A stretch of DNA of 64,000 nt from Ipomoea triloba (taxonomy: Eukaryota; Streptophyta; Magnoliopsida; Solanales; Convolvulaceae): positions 15,242,072-15,306,071 of the forward strand of contig NC_044922.1 of NCBI RefSeq assembly GCF_003576645.1, in the 5' to 3' direction. The translations under genes were made by a program, and so were the position numbers. This document shows, in pieces, positions 23,050 through 34,733 of this stretch (position 1 is its first letter; every line of letters begins with the position of its first letter). Under the pieces are notes generated by a model. That model was not told where the DNA came from. It saw only the letters and a program-made list of their open reading frames with translations, and searched no databases.

Positions 23050-24418
23050 GGGGGGTGTATTCAATCATGACTTTTGTAGATTTTTAAAAACTTTTAAAAT
23101 GATAGATTTTAATAAACTTTTATTGACTTTCATAGAGTCGTTCAAAACTTTTTAAAACTTCGTAAGACTCTATAAAAGTCTGTATAAAAAACTTGCATAA
23201 ATGTTTATCAACTTTTTTATTTTAAAAAGTCTACAAAAGTTATTAAAATTCTAAATTGAATACATCCTTACAAACTTTCATAAGCAATTCATAACAATAT
23301 TAAACACTAAAATTTATAGTTATAGAATTGTTGAAATAAAATATTTAAAAATATAATTACTTTTTCTTGAGAAATTAATATTTAAAAAAATATAATTACT
23401 AGTTGCATAAAATAAAAAAAATTAATAATATATATAAAAATTATATTTGATATACTGCTAGGTATCAAGCAAAGAGCTATTATTTGCAATAACAATATGT
23501 GACTGCTAACAACAACAAGGTGCTTCTCTTTGTAGTCTCAAATTGCTATTGCGAACAATAGTTCACTATTCGTAATAGCATGTTATTAAAAAGAAAAAAT
23601 ATATTACGAATAAACATATGAATATTATGAAACATATATTAAAAGTTGACGGTGATAGATAAAAAAAATTTACTCTGTTCATGTATTCAAAAAAAAAAGT
23701 TTAGAAGTTAGGGATAAAAAGGTCATAGAAAAAAATCAAAATATACAAGCAACAATGAAATAAAAATAATATTATTTTGAATTTTTAGAGGAAGATTGTA
23801 AAGTTTAGGAGAGAGAAAAAATTGGTAGAGTTTAGGTATGTAGAAAATATAGGATAATGAAGAAAAATAATTTATTGAATTTAGGTATAAGGTTTATAAA
23901 GTTTAAAATTTTAAATAAGGAGAAAAAAATAGAGTTTAAATAGACAGAGAAAAAAAAACCTTCAGGTAGAAAGAAAATTTTGAAATCTTGGGGTTGGGGG
24001 TTGGATTTCAACTATTTATATTTGAGAAGGAAAGTATATAAAAGTCTACAGAAGTTCTAAAATTAAAAAATCAAAGTATATAAAAGTCTACAGAAGTTCT
24101 AAAATTAAAAAATCCTAGTATATAAAAGTCTACAGAAGTTCTAAAATTAAAAAATCCTTACAAATTCATAACTTTTTGAATTCTAAAATTAAAAAATCCT
24201 TACAAATTCATAACTTTTTGAATACCACATGACTTTTAAAGATTCTTTAAAAGTTTTAATTGAATACCACATGACTTTCAAAAACTCATTAAAAATCTTG
24301 ATCGAATACCGCATGATTTTTAAATACTCTCTAAAAGTTTGAATTGAATACCTCCAAACTTTTAAAGTTCATAAAAGTCTTTAAAATTCTATGAAAGTCA
24401 TGATTGAATACACCCCCC
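23050..24418. mobile_element. PIF/Harbinger-type non-autonomous element (1.37 kb) with TTA duplication
   Basis: The ends are inverted repeats starting GGGGGGTGTATTCAATCATG and continuing ACTTT. The element is flanked by TTA on both sides (23047-23049 and 24419-24421), the usual PIF/Harbinger target. The interior is AT-rich without a transposase or DDE gene. Repeats of ACTTTTAAA / AAAAGTC phrases fill both subterminal zones. A run of tandem duplications lies at 24030-24220. Confidence 0.85.
24030..24222. repeat. Tandem duplications inside the PIF/Harbinger element
   Basis: A unit containing AGTATATAAAAGTCTACAGA and ending AAATTAAAAAATC occurs three times in a row with a period of 41-43 bp. 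It is followed by a second overlapping duplication containing TCCTTACAAATTCATAAC twice. Confidence 0.85.
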
Positions 24419-24420
24419 TT

Positions 24421-24715
24421 AATTATTTTGTCTACTTTACCATATATTATATAATTTACTTTTTCTAAATACCCCGCATTCCGTCAATATAAACTTTAGT
24501 AATGAAATATTCCGTTAACTATTTATTATTTTTAACTTACTTATTGATTTTCACAAGGAAGGTCTTAGGTTCGAATTCCATTCCAATCAGAGTTGTCATA
24601 ATTGTTGAATATATACTATGAATATGTTAGAGTGTATTAAAAAAATACAGTATAAAATTTCACATGAACTTTGATCAATTAATTAGCTAGATTATATACA
24701 TAACATTCAAAGTTG
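24421..24715 (+). repeat. Dispersed repeat with tRNA-like B box, copy 1
   Basis: Shares with copies at 42800-43088 (+) and 45715-45940 (-) an ordered series of blocks: TCTACTTTACC, GCATTCCGTCAATATAAAC, an AACTATTTATTATTTTTAAC block, the B-box-like GGTCTTAGGTTCGAATTCC, then ATTGTTGAATATATACTATG and a TAAAATTTCACATGAACTTT tail. Three independent copies in both orientations indicate a transposable repeat, possibly SINE-derived. An A box is not obvious. Confidence 0.6.
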
Positions 24716-25010
24716 AGCATCAAAGATTATATATAAGAAACCTTGAAAATCATTTTCTTGAATTCTTTAAAAAACAAATCTATGTTAAGTTTTTTTTTTT
24801 CGTTTAATTAATCTTCTTTTTATTATTTAGAACAAGACTCAATATTTTAATTATACTTTTGCATTATTGGGAATGATTTAGGTCATTATGATATTAATAT
24901 TTTTTGTTTGTATTTCTATAATGATACAATTGCACATTACTTTACACATATTGTATTTTTTTTATTCGACGAAATTTTTCTTTCATCATTAAAGTTTCAT
25001 ATATATATAT

Positions 25011-26053
25011 AGAGAGAAAATTGTCATTTTGGTCCAACGACTATTGTAGTAGTGTTAATTGCTATCCGTGACTTTCAAAAATGTTAATTGCGTACCATGA
25101 CTATGCATTTTTTCTCAATTTTGGTCTAGCCGGCCAAATTGCCGGCCAAAAGTGGCCGGAAAAAAATAAACCTCATTTTATCCTTAATTGACAGGGGTAA
25201 AATAGTCATTTTATCCTTAAAAAGGATGGCATTTTGGTCTTTTCACCTGCCTATGCTCTTCTTCTCCCTTTAGTCGCAGGAAATGTCGCCGCAACTGCCA
25301 CCATCCCGTTCATGGCAACCGGAGAAGAAAATCTCAATCACCTTGCTGGAGATCTGAACCAAAATCGGAGAAGAAAATCGGAGATTTGAACCAAAATTGC
25401 TGCCGCCTCCAGCTCTCCATACTCATCTGACCCAGCTGGAGATCTGAACCAAAACCAGTGATAGAAAATCGCGCCTTCCGCCGCCGCAGCGCCACCCAGA
25501 CCGCCGCGACGAGCAGAGACGCCACCGCGCACGCACACAACGCAATGGCGACTGCCGCCTTCGTTGACACTTTCCATTTATCTTCCAAATTCCATAACGC
25601 CTCCATCTTCAATTCACTCCAACAATCTTCCAGAAAATCCAGCGCACATGGCTTCTTCTAGTTCCAGAAAAAAAATACAAAATCTACAGACACACATACA
25701 TGTACTTATGGCGTGGAAATTGACACCCAAATCACCAAGAATGATTGACCAAGAAATCATATGAAAACCCAGCCGAAATTTTGATGAAAATTGACACCCA
25801 AATCTACTAGCAGCGGCGGCAACATTTCCAGCGACTAAAAGACCAAGTCATAATAACAAGAAAAGACTATTTTACCCCTGTCAATTAAGGATAAAATGAG
25901 GTTTAATTTTTTTCCGGCCACTTTTGACCCGCAATTTGGCCGGTTGGACCAAAATTGAGAAAAAATGCATAGTCATGGTACGCAATTAACATTTTAAAGT
26001 CGTGGATAGCAATTAACACTATTACAATAGTCATTGGACTAAAATGGCAATTT

Positions 26054-26058
<5 letters not shown>
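25011..26058. mobile_element. (TA)n-flanked foldback element with 200-bp arms and a captured gene segment
   Basis: The left arm (25013-25215) and right arm (about 25866-26056) are inverted copies sharing TTTTGGTC, GTTAATTGC, ACCATGACTATGCATTTTTT and CCGGCCAAA stretches, down to GACAGGGGTAAAATAGTC. Outside the arms lie (TA)n on the left (24998-25010) and (CT)n(TA)n on the right (26056-26132). The 650-bp interior is unusually GC-rich and carries a host-like exon on the minus strand. A related right arm is at 59150-59330. It encodes no transposase. Confidence 0.8.
25334..25612 (-). pseudogene. Captured first-exon fragment of a plant small membrane-protein gene
   Basis: The minus-strand frame starts MKMEALWNLEDKWKVSTKAA, followed by a hydrophobic segment of about 24 residues (AVAIALCACAVASLLVAAVW) and a basic RRRKA stop-transfer stretch. 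As I recall, short plant transmembrane proteins of unknown function begin with MEALWNLEDKWK or similar. After about residue 48 the frame runs into repeats of the element (GFGSDLQ occurs twice) and shows no family similarity. It therefore looks like an exon fragment carried inside the foldback element, not an intact gene. The second Met (residue 3) is probably the original start. Confidence 0.6.

Positions 26059-26132
<74 letters not shown>
26056..26132. repeat. (CT)n then (TA)n microsatellite
   Basis: A run of CT dinucleotides passes directly into about 25 TA repeats at the right edge of the foldback element. Confidence 0.95.
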
Positions 26133-26136
<4 letters not shown>

Positions 26137-26463
26137 AATTCATAAAATACATTATCTTACATCAAAATATTCATTATTCTAACACGTGCAAAGAATAAAG
26201 AATTTTTTTAACATCAAAATAATGTTATTTTAGACCATGGTCCACACAATAATTTGTCAGACTGAGAGGTGTATATTTAAGTTTGAGGTTAAAATTTAGC
26301 ATTATATTAAGAAGTGATTATTGTCAACCATGACATTAATTTGATTGGTGAGAAGAAGAGGAGCTCAACTAACGGTGTCAGCCATCAAGACGGCGACAGG
26401 ATTGGAAGCCACACGTGAATATGCTTCACCTCTATTGCACGCCCAGCATTAGCTTTCATCAAT

Positions 26464-26477
26464 ATAATAATAATAAC

Positions 26478-26516
<39 letters not shown>

Positions 26517-26542
26517 TATTATTATTATTATTATTATTATAT
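26464..26542. repeat. (AAT)n microsatellite turning into (ATT)n
   Basis: AAT trinucleotides run to about 26514 and then invert to ATT/TTA repeats to 26542, so the tract can fold on itself. The long poly-Ile open frame across it is an artefact. Confidence 0.95.
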
Positions 26543-26544
26543 TA

Positions 26545-27600
26545 CACAAAACAACGTTAACAAATACATAAAAGTCACGTAAATTTGATGAAAGCTCCCA
26601 CAATTAAAAACCGTTATGTAATGTTTTGTTTATGCCTTTTACCTTCACATCATGTGAAGCCAAAACCCTCTATCTTACACAAGATATTTTTAATAAAAAT
26701 TCTATACCTATTATTTGATATCAGAATCATTAAATCATATTTAAACAAAATAAAGAACATGTTCTTTTTATTTATTTATTTATTTTGTAGTTTAAACTAA
26801 AAGGGGAAAAAAAAAAAGTACTTAACTACCTTACGTTTTTATTGACAAAAAAATTGTATTCCACATACTCTTCACCTGTTTTGATTCTATGTTAGATAAT
26901 ATATTTTAGTAGTGTTTTTAGACTTATTGCTTATTAGTCTAAGTGATGATGGATAACAGACTAGCTAGCGTATTAGGTAGGTGCTGATTGTCAAAATGTT
27001 TTCAATCTCACATGCATCCATTTGCTGGTCCTCGGGTAGCCATGCGTTATTAATTAGAAGGCCGGAACACAAATTTCTTTATTTTATGGCTATTCAATTC
27101 ATACAAAAGCAGTACGTAATTATTATACTCAATGATGTTTAAAAAATTAAACCTGGAATATAATACCATCATAAATTAATAATATATGTTGAGGCCAGGA
27201 ATGTAAACTAAAGATTTTAGTATGTTTGGATATTATATTTTATTTAGTATTTAGTATTTAGTATTTAGTAGGGAGACAGGAGTAAAAAGTGATTTTGTGT
27301 CTGTTGTTTATGGTGGGCGGGGCGACATACGAAAAAAGAACAGATTTGGCAGTTGATCTATTTCCGCATCAAAAGACAACATAGCTAGGTTGCTTATTCA
27401 CACGGATGGGATGGAAGCAAATTAAATGCGTTTCCTAGTCACACAAATTTACTAGTCAAAAAGTTAAATCTCTTATTCATGTGAACTACCTCACAAAAGC
27501 AAATTATATAATAAGCCAGTCGATATAATACAAAGTACTATAAATAAAGTAGAGAGAAGAGAGAGAGAGATAGACAACAGTAAACAGTAATAATATCTGC
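26545..27600. other. Intergenic region downstream of the ARF gene, no gene recognised
   Basis: AT-rich, with only short open frames. A short TATTTAGTATTTAGTATTTA slippage tract occurs near 27240 and a GA-rich run near 27550-27575. The 3' end of the ARF transcript (minus strand) probably lies somewhere between 27600 and 28189. Confidence 0.5.
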
Positions 27601-28189
27601 GCTGAAATTTTCTGACCATATTTATCATCATCATGTGAAAACATACATTGGGAGTTCAGTTCAGTTCAGTTGAGTTCACTACATACTAGCCATTAGTACC
27701 ACGTTATTCCATCTGCTCTGCTCTGCTACACATCCAATGTCAATACTAACATAACAAGAGAAACTGTTCATACTTCTCACACGTACTCTACCCAAACTCT
27801 GCACATGCAACTACTATGCAAACATACAAGATCCTTAGCTTGCACTTAGTAGAATCTTAACAACACCCTTCACGATATCACTGGCATCTTTCCGCGTCGA
27901 TCATCACCTTCTGGAACTCGACTTGTCCCTATCCTAAAATACCACAATTTCTATATAATCATAAATGCTGAATTATGCACAAATATTACTCTTAATTAAA
28001 TGCTAAAAATAACACTATTCTATACTATACACACACTAGAGAAACCAATACAGCCTCTGGACATTAGTTTTTTAACTAAAACAACCCTACAGAAATGTAC
28101 AAGGGCCAATAGTTTGTTTTTTTAAAAAATTAATTTCACATATCGTACATAGTGTATAAAACAAAAGAAAATATTAGAAACAGTGACTA

Positions 28190-30851
28190 TTACCTCTCAG
28201 AGCTGCTGCTGCCTGATTTCCTCAAAATTGTCAATCTTTTTGCTTTCTTTACAAACTCACTGCAATAAGAAGAGGTTATTAATTGTTAAGGTGAAGTTCT
28301 GCAAATTAAATATAATGTTTCAAAAACAAATACTCATCGAACCTGAATGGGTCATCTCCAATTTGTTTGACAGCACCTGCTGCATCATGGTAGAGCACAT
28401 GGTTCATCACCTCTGAGCTTTCTATACCAAACATGTGTGCGAGTTTTTTGTATAGCTCTTCAAATGAATCCACAACTGAGAGATCAAGAATTTGGCTTAC
28501 ATCCTCTGATTCCATGAAAACTTTGCAGTGACCAGTATCAATGCCAAGTTCAGCTGTATTCACTTCTTTCCCGCCTGGGGAATTTTGCACTTCTCGAATT
28601 TGTGAAACCGGACCAGTTGGGCAGTTCTGAGACATTTGCTGCTCAGTGAGTATTGGCTGACCAAAAAGCAAGAACCGAGGAGTCATCACTTCATCACTTG
28701 TATCTGACTTCTGGGTGGAATTCCCCATGGTAAGTAAGCAAGATATATTCTCACTGTTGTCGTTTTGGCCCTTGATAAAGCAGCCATCAGGGATTCTGCA
28801 ATCTGTATTAACTTGCCGGAGGGACGGTGGTGAGAGTCCCAAATTCAGTTTGTTGTTAAGGTGAAGATCTAATGAAGGCTGGCCAGATTGCGGATGCCTG
28901 GCTCCCTGTAAACCCGCAGCAACATCAGTTAAACAATAAAATGGGCTGCTGGCACCAAGGGCATTCCCTGAAAATGATGGTATTTGAAATTGGCTGTCAA
29001 GTGAGAAATCTTGTGGTAAACACAACTTTTTTCTTGGTGGTGAGAAAGGTGACATATGAATGATGGGCATATTTGAGACCAATTCGACCATCCATGGGCT
29101 CACATTCTTCACATTTTGCAGCAAATCTGGTTCATCCCATGTCACCTGTAGCATATCATCAAAGGAAACAGTAAACCAAAATGTAATTGAAGGTCATAAA
29201 TTCAGTTAATCCTTTAGATATAGAAAGATCTAAAATAAACAAAATCATTTAGCAGCATAGAGTGCACCAGGTTGAAAAATTCACTCTCATTTAAAACTTT
29301 TCTATTGCATTCCATATTTAACTGTCTATCAATTATGTTTCCATTATGAACTATTCAATTCCATTTTTAAGCTGTCTCAGGGCATACTACAATTAACAAT
29401 CGATACTCCCCCCGACGTAATCCATTGAGAAAAGAATACAAGTGTCAGGTAATTTAAGTAAACAGATGTGTTGGCATTCAAATCAGGAACCATTCATCAA
29501 GGAAGTGAGTAGGAAACATAGTCCTATAAGAGTTGCAGATCACTACAGAACTACAAGAGGTAACAATTCATTTTGATTTAACATAATATTGAAAACTATG
29601 TTATTAGGTAAAACAACTATGTAATGCCACACATGTGAAAAGGTTAATAGGAATGTGAAAGATGGGGGACTATCCAGTTTGCTAAAATAATTCATGTACA
29701 GAAGCAAAATTCAAGCAGAGTAAACACTAGAGGAGCTGCATTACCTGAAGAAGCCGCCATGGTGAATTGGGCCAGCGGATGGGGTCATTAACTCGAACAG
29801 AAGATACTGTTCCCATGAACCAACTAATTCGAGAAGAATCTTCAGTTTCAAAGGCCATTTTGAACCTCATCCTTGCACACCATTGGATCCTCATAGCAGA
29901 ATGCACAGAGGAAGCCCTAACACAAAATTCAGGCGTGCTTGCACGTGGGTAATAAACAACTTCAAATGGTTTACCACTACCAGCAAGGCGTGCAGCTTCA
30001 AGAACCGATTCAGATTTCACTCTTCCTCTTTCTCTTAAACGCCCACCAGAAGAACTCAGCTTTGGAGTACTACTGCTTCTAATAGTTTTGTTATCATCTT
30101 CCCTCAAAAAAGATGGATATGCAGCGTAGTTTCCAGCAACAGAGCTCCACCCTTGCGGAGCATCTGAGCCACCTATACAACCCTTTTTAGCCCTACGGAT
30201 TCCAACAAAAAGTTCTCCATTGTTTGCTCTCAGGAACACAATTGAATCCCCTGCAACTAGCTTTTTCTGGTTCACAAAAGTACTCCAGCCCGTTGTCAGC
30301 AAATGCCTCCTTGGTGTCCCCCGGTAAATGTGCCTAAACTTCCATGTTTCACCGTGGACATCCTTAGCAGTCACAGTCTGGACTGGTGGATCTGCCGAGT
30401 AATCCAATGGTGGAAAGATGGTTTCTGCACAGTACCTAGGAACTGAGAAACCACCACCATTGTTAGCATCAGATTGAGTCAATGTCTTGGCAAAGGAATT
30501 CGATTTTTCGGCTGTTTCAGGTGCAGTGTTGTTGGCTCCGCTCCCTAAAACCACATCATCATCAAAGCCATGTTCTCTGCCAATTGGAACCAGCTTAAGC
30601 TTAGCATAAACCTCGTCTGTCTCAGGATCGGCCAAATACTTCACAGTGCCAACCCTACAGAGAATCATAGGCGAGACTTTTGTCAAATTCGAGAAGTCGA
30701 CATTAGTGAGCGTGTGCTCACCATGTCCTTGTGGGAAATAGTAGACCTTCGAGTTCACCGGAGGCATTTGCACCATCCCTCCGGCACAGGCATGCCACAA
30801 CTGCGGGTCCAAACACTTGTCACCCAACTCCTTCATTTCTCCAATTTTCAT
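28190..30851 (-). CDS. ARF10/16: Auxin response factor, ARF10/16 clade (miR160-targeted repressor type)
   Basis: Nuclear transcription factor that binds auxin response elements; clade C members are regarded as repressors and are targets of miR160 (family knowledge). Three exons: 30851-29745, 29145-28343, 28259-28190, with GT/AG borders, give an intact 659-residue protein. Residues 14-100 hold the dimerisation flank (LDPQLWHACAGGMVQMP). The B3 DNA-binding domain is at about 119-221 (SFAKTLTQSDANNGGGFSVP, RHIYRGTPRRHLLTTGWS). The auxin-response (ARF) domain is at about 284-366, ending NSPWRLLQ at the first intron. The middle region is Ser/Gln/Leu-rich and contains GLQGARHP, encoded by the miR160 site. 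A divergent C-terminal PB1-like segment (about 573-652) begins TGHCKVFMESEDV. The ATG at 30849-30851 is chosen because it opens MKIGEMKELGDKCLDPQLWH, the usual family start. The choice between ARF10 and ARF16 orthology is not settled. Confidence 0.95.
28895..28915 (-). promoter_or_regulatory. miR160 target site in the ARF coding sequence
   Basis: The plus strand reads TGCCTGGCTCCCTGTA followed by AACCC. From memory miR160 is UGCCUGGCUCCCUGUAUGCCA, so its first 16 nucleotides pair perfectly with the transcript, including the cleavage position between nucleotides 10 and 11. Mismatches are confined to the miRNA 3' end. The site encodes part of GLQGARHP, as in other ARF10/16/17 genes. Confidence 0.92.
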
Positions 30852-31815
30852 TCGTATTTTACAATTGTTCTGCTAATACCACGACTGCGGAAGACACGTC
30901 TCTGTTCCGCTCCACTTCAGAATACTGCCAATCACAAAAACAAATATGTCAACAACTTCAAGGTAAAAATAAAGCCAAAAAGCGTTAAAAATAAAATAAA
31001 CAACTAACTAACTAAGTTAAAATAAGGCTCCACTACAAAAATAAACGTAAAATACCAAAATTCCAGTGAGAAACAATCCAAAAACACACACAGCAAACAT
31101 TTAACATTACAAACACAGAAACATACAGGGAATAGAGACTAGGTGAAGACAAGAGATGAACGAAGTGTACCTGTCAAGGAGTACAGGCTCCGATCCAGAG
31201 CGCCTCGATTTCGCTCGAATTGCGGTTCAACAGAACAAAAGCAAGCAGTGAAGGCGAAGTCGGAAAGTATGAGCACGCGGACAAACACGTACTCGTCCCG
31301 ATCAAAACCAAACCCTAAGCCGCAAGTCCAACGACGACGGCGATGACTCCTCAGTCACTACAGCACAACATTTTATGCGCGAAGCACATAAATGCATTGG
31401 CGGACGGTACCGGCACTAGGATTCTCAAGTGTTCACCTTCACCTTCACCTTCACCTTCGTCTCCAACTGGAATTCAGCACGCCGGCATTCCTCTTCACTC
31501 CCCGCTGCGAGACCTAATCCTCAAGATCCCTGCACACCACCACGCATATGCATTCGCGAATGTCAGTATCTCCGCGCACAATAATCGGGGGGAGGCCGTA
31601 CGCACAGTATAAATTCTTTGCTGAAACAACAAAAATGCGAGGGAGTAGGCGATGAATTTCTCAGGCACTCAACTGAAAAAAACAACAGAACGCCTCACAA
31701 ATCGCCATACTCTCACACTCTTGCTCTTCTAGTGAGAGAAAAATAAAAACAAAAGAAATAAAAAGGCAAACCAAAAAAAAAAAATTAAATGGGAATATCG
31801 TTCCAAGTCGCTTTC
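30852..31815 (-). other. 5' leader of the ARF transcript with one intron
   Basis: A likely leader intron spans 31170 to 30925: donor CAG|GTACAC and acceptor TTGGCAG|TATTC, read on the minus strand. The leader contains CTTCAC-type repeats near 31440-31460. Leader introns are common in clade C ARF genes. A 90-codon open frame on the opposite strand here is best explained as a chance frame in GC-richer leader DNA. Confidence 0.6.
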
Positions 31816-31845
31816 TCGCTGTAGCATCTTCGTTGCGGTTTGGGC

Positions 31846-31853
31846 TATTTATA
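31846..31853 (-). promoter_or_regulatory. TATA box of the ARF gene
   Basis: TATAAATA on the minus strand, in ATATAAATAGCCCAAACCGC. Transcription would start about 30 bp downstream, near 31815, matching the GC-rich leader that follows. A C-rich tract (CACCCCCACCC-like on the plus strand) lies just upstream at 31862-31899. Confidence 0.6.
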
Positions 31854-32089
31854 TTGATACTCCACACCCCACCCCCACGCCCACCCCCACCCCACCCCGG
31901 ATCTGTTAGAGAGAGACACACCGGATTAATAACAATTAAATAAACCCATAATTAGAACAACCCCACTCAAGTTATCATACTATTACCCCACTAATCATAA
32001 AATTTCGAGTTCAACCTCGGTAAGAGTAATTAATTATTTTCTTTTTTTTTTCATTTGACCCGATCAATTAAAGACAACCTAGCTTGGTT

Positions 32090-32525
32090 TATTCCGTGTG
32101 GTCTGTTGAGTGCTGATTTATCACTTTGTAATTCTTTCCCTATTGAAATCACAAAATCATAATTTACTTACAGTAGATTCTCGTGTATTGACTGCAGTTT
32201 TCTTGTAACAAAAAAAATCATAATTTAATTTTTTTTGAAAGTAAAAATCTACAATTTAATTTTGAAAATTAATATTTGTTGTTTTTTGTGGTTATATATG
32301 AAATATCATGTGACACTCCTTGTGGTCCTGTACCGTCTAGGGACTGGTTTACCACTTTGAGATCATTTCTCAACTAAAATCACAAGATCATGATAATTGT
32401 AATTTTCTCGTGACTAAAAAAATTCATAATTTAATTTTTTTTGTTGAAAGTAAAAATCTATAATTTAATTTTGAAAACTAATATTTGTTGTTTATGGTGG
32501 TTATATATATGAAAATATCGTGTGA
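32090..32525. repeat. Tandem duplication of about 220 bp
   Basis: Two diverged copies (about 32094-32315 and 32325-32520) share the ordered blocks TTGTGGTC/GTGTGGTC, CACTTTG, AAATCACAA, TCATAATTTAATTTTTTTTG, GTAAAAATCTA and AATATTTGTTGTTT-TGGTTATATAT. Non-coding. Confidence 0.75.
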
Positions 32526-33170
32526 TTTATCGCGAAATGAGAACAGTGTTTTTATATACTTTTTTACTGTGTCTACTGGGGGATCTGAGCAGGGAGAACA
32601 GTTATTGACTTTGAGCAGGGGAGGGGTTTTTAACTCTAGGTAAAAAAGAGTAAGAATTCTCGTTTGTCAGTATTGTACCCTCGGCTAGGCTTAACAACAC
32701 CTAGAACCGGCTAGAAGTGGAAGGCTAGGATCGGCTTTAGGTGCTGTTTGGATGATTAGACAACATGGTTAAATATTTTTCATTATTTTATGTTTTCTTG
32801 TTCTTTAACCAAAATTAAACAATGAAAACCCATGTACGAAAAAAAAACAATTAAAACCCATGCATTAAGATATGGTGAATGACACAAATGTAATGATATT
32901 TAACCCCCCCACCCCCCAACCACCCCCAGATAACAGTCCAAACCGTCACTATTTCCAACTGCAATATAAATTTTTTATTTTATCTAGTTAGTACTAAGGT
33001 TTTGTATGTCCTACATCACCACACTAGTTTATATTAGCTTCATCAATCCAATATTCCTTTGAAGTGCAATCAATATATATAATATATACACATTTCATAA
33101 TCATGGGTAATTTTCTTTTAAAGCAAACTAAATACACTATTCTTTGATTTATGAAAAAATGTGTAGTCAT
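32526..33170. other. Intergenic, no gene recognised
   Basis: AT-rich DNA with a C-rich tract (ACCCCCCCACCCCCC-like) at about 32904-32927. No conserved coding sequence or element ends were identified. Confidence 0.5.
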
Positions 33171-33179
33171 TACCAGAAG

Positions 33180-33360
33180 GTGCACGGTATATGAAGTCAA
33201 TCTTATGACTCTAGCTAGAAAAAGTTTACAAGAAGGTAAACCAATTTACGTAATTCATAGTTGATAGACTCAAACCAAAAAGAACAGTAAAAAACTTCCA
33301 CGGAGAATCGAACTTGAAATCTTGTGAGTATTATCAACCAAATACACTTTCTAATCACCC
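33180..33360 (-). mobile_element. Possible tRNA-derived SINE (minus strand)
   Basis: Read on the minus strand from 33360, an A-box-like GATTAGAAAGTGTATTTGG is followed about 35 bp later by AAGTTCGATTCTC, a good B-box match. The structure is tRNA-like in spacing but does not form a clean cloverleaf. It may be a SINE head or a decayed tRNA fragment. Confidence 0.4.
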
Positions 33361-33518
33361 GTGTTTTTGTTTTTGCATGTTTTTTTGTTGCCTGACCACA
33401 TGTTTCCTCAGTCAAGACTAATTATGTGTTTTTTATTTTTTCTTCTAACCACATGTTTCTTCAACCGAGACTAATTATGTTTGTGTTGAGTTTTAATTGT
33501 TAATACTGTAATTACTTT

Positions 33519-33839
33519 AAACCCGTTTGGTAACATTATAGTTATTAGTTTATCAGCCAATTTTGACATATTGGACCACTATTAGCTGTTTAACTTGGTT
33601 AAACAATCAATATGAGTGTTTACTTAATTAATTAACTTTTTTGTAACAGCTTATTGCTCCAAAATGTTAAAATTCAAAAAGTTGCTCAAAGTAGTTTTTT
33701 CGATCAACTTTTTGAGAAAGTCATTTTGCATGTAATGAACTAGTAACTAATTTACCAAACACTTTTTTACCATTAGCTAATGTTATCAATTAATCAAACT
33801 CACTAACCTAATCAGCTAACGACTATTTACCAAACACCC
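33519..33839. mobile_element. hAT-like MITE with TTTGGTAA-type ends
   Basis: The left end reads ACCCGTTTGGTAAC and the right end, reverse complemented, GGGTGTTTGGTAAATAG. The interior is AT-rich with AGCTAAT / ATTAGCT inverted phrases. The 'GTTTGGTAA' terminus is typical of a common plant hAT MITE class. No clear 8-bp duplication could be fixed. Confidence 0.5.
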
Positions 33840-34694
33840 ACAATATATTTTTGAACAAACAATTAGGTACACCATACTAGCTTATTACTATTCTGTATTG
33901 GATTTATTCTAGTCTTATGTATGTAAACTAACCTCTATCAACTTTCTTTCAATTTGGTTTCTTCCACAGCCTCTCTCAAAAGAGCTTGTTCAAGACTCAC
34001 CTTCCTTAAATGTTATGGAAGGTAAGCCTATCTCTTTCTCAATTCATATCTTATTAGGAAAATAATCTACTTCTTTTGAAAGAGGCCTAGTTTGTTTCTT
34101 ACATTTTTGTTTAGTTTAATTTGCCTTCCATTATTAGGGGTTTTGGTGTCAACTTCTTTAAGACTGTTTTCTTTAAAAGATTTGCATACTTGTGTTTGTT
34201 TTCTAGGATTTTAAGATTGAACAGAAATGCAACAATGACAGATGCACGTAACAAATATTGCATACTGAAATTAAAGTAGAGACTTGTATATGGTATTACA
34301 CTATTATTACTTATTTAGTCAAACTCGTCAAATTACAATATCATCTTGTTAATTTTTTTTAAAATACAGTATATAACTTTTTTTACCTGGGATATTAAAT
34401 AAATTAAAATCATAAAAGTTAAATAAAAATAAAAATAATGCATATACTAAACTTTTGGTATGGCTCCCGTGAGATTGAAGAAAAATGCGACAATATTTTT
34501 GTAATTATAATTATGTATTTAGAAATATTTGAAAATGCATTTGCAAATAACCGAGTGTATTATAAAATTTTTTAATTTTTCAAATATGTAATTGTAATTA
34601 CAGAAATGTCATTGTATTTTTCTTAATTTTTAACCATTAATGATCTTATATGGACAAATGAGATTAGTCCATACATGTCCCCCCCCCCCCCCCC

Positions 34695-34714
<20 letters not shown>

Positions 34715-34733
<19 letters not shown>

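Noticed and set aside
26385..26603. Poly-Ile membrane-like protein on the minus strand
   Set aside because: Produced by the (AAT)n/(ATT)n microsatellite.
31343..31612. 89-codon plus-strand frame opposite the ARF leader
   Set aside because: Antisense to the ARF 5' leader, with low-complexity Ser/Pro repeats and no family similarity; likely a chance frame in GC-richer DNA.
33301..33360. Possible tRNA gene on the minus strand
   Set aside because: A and B boxes are present but acceptor and anticodon stems do not form; better read as a SINE head or fragment.
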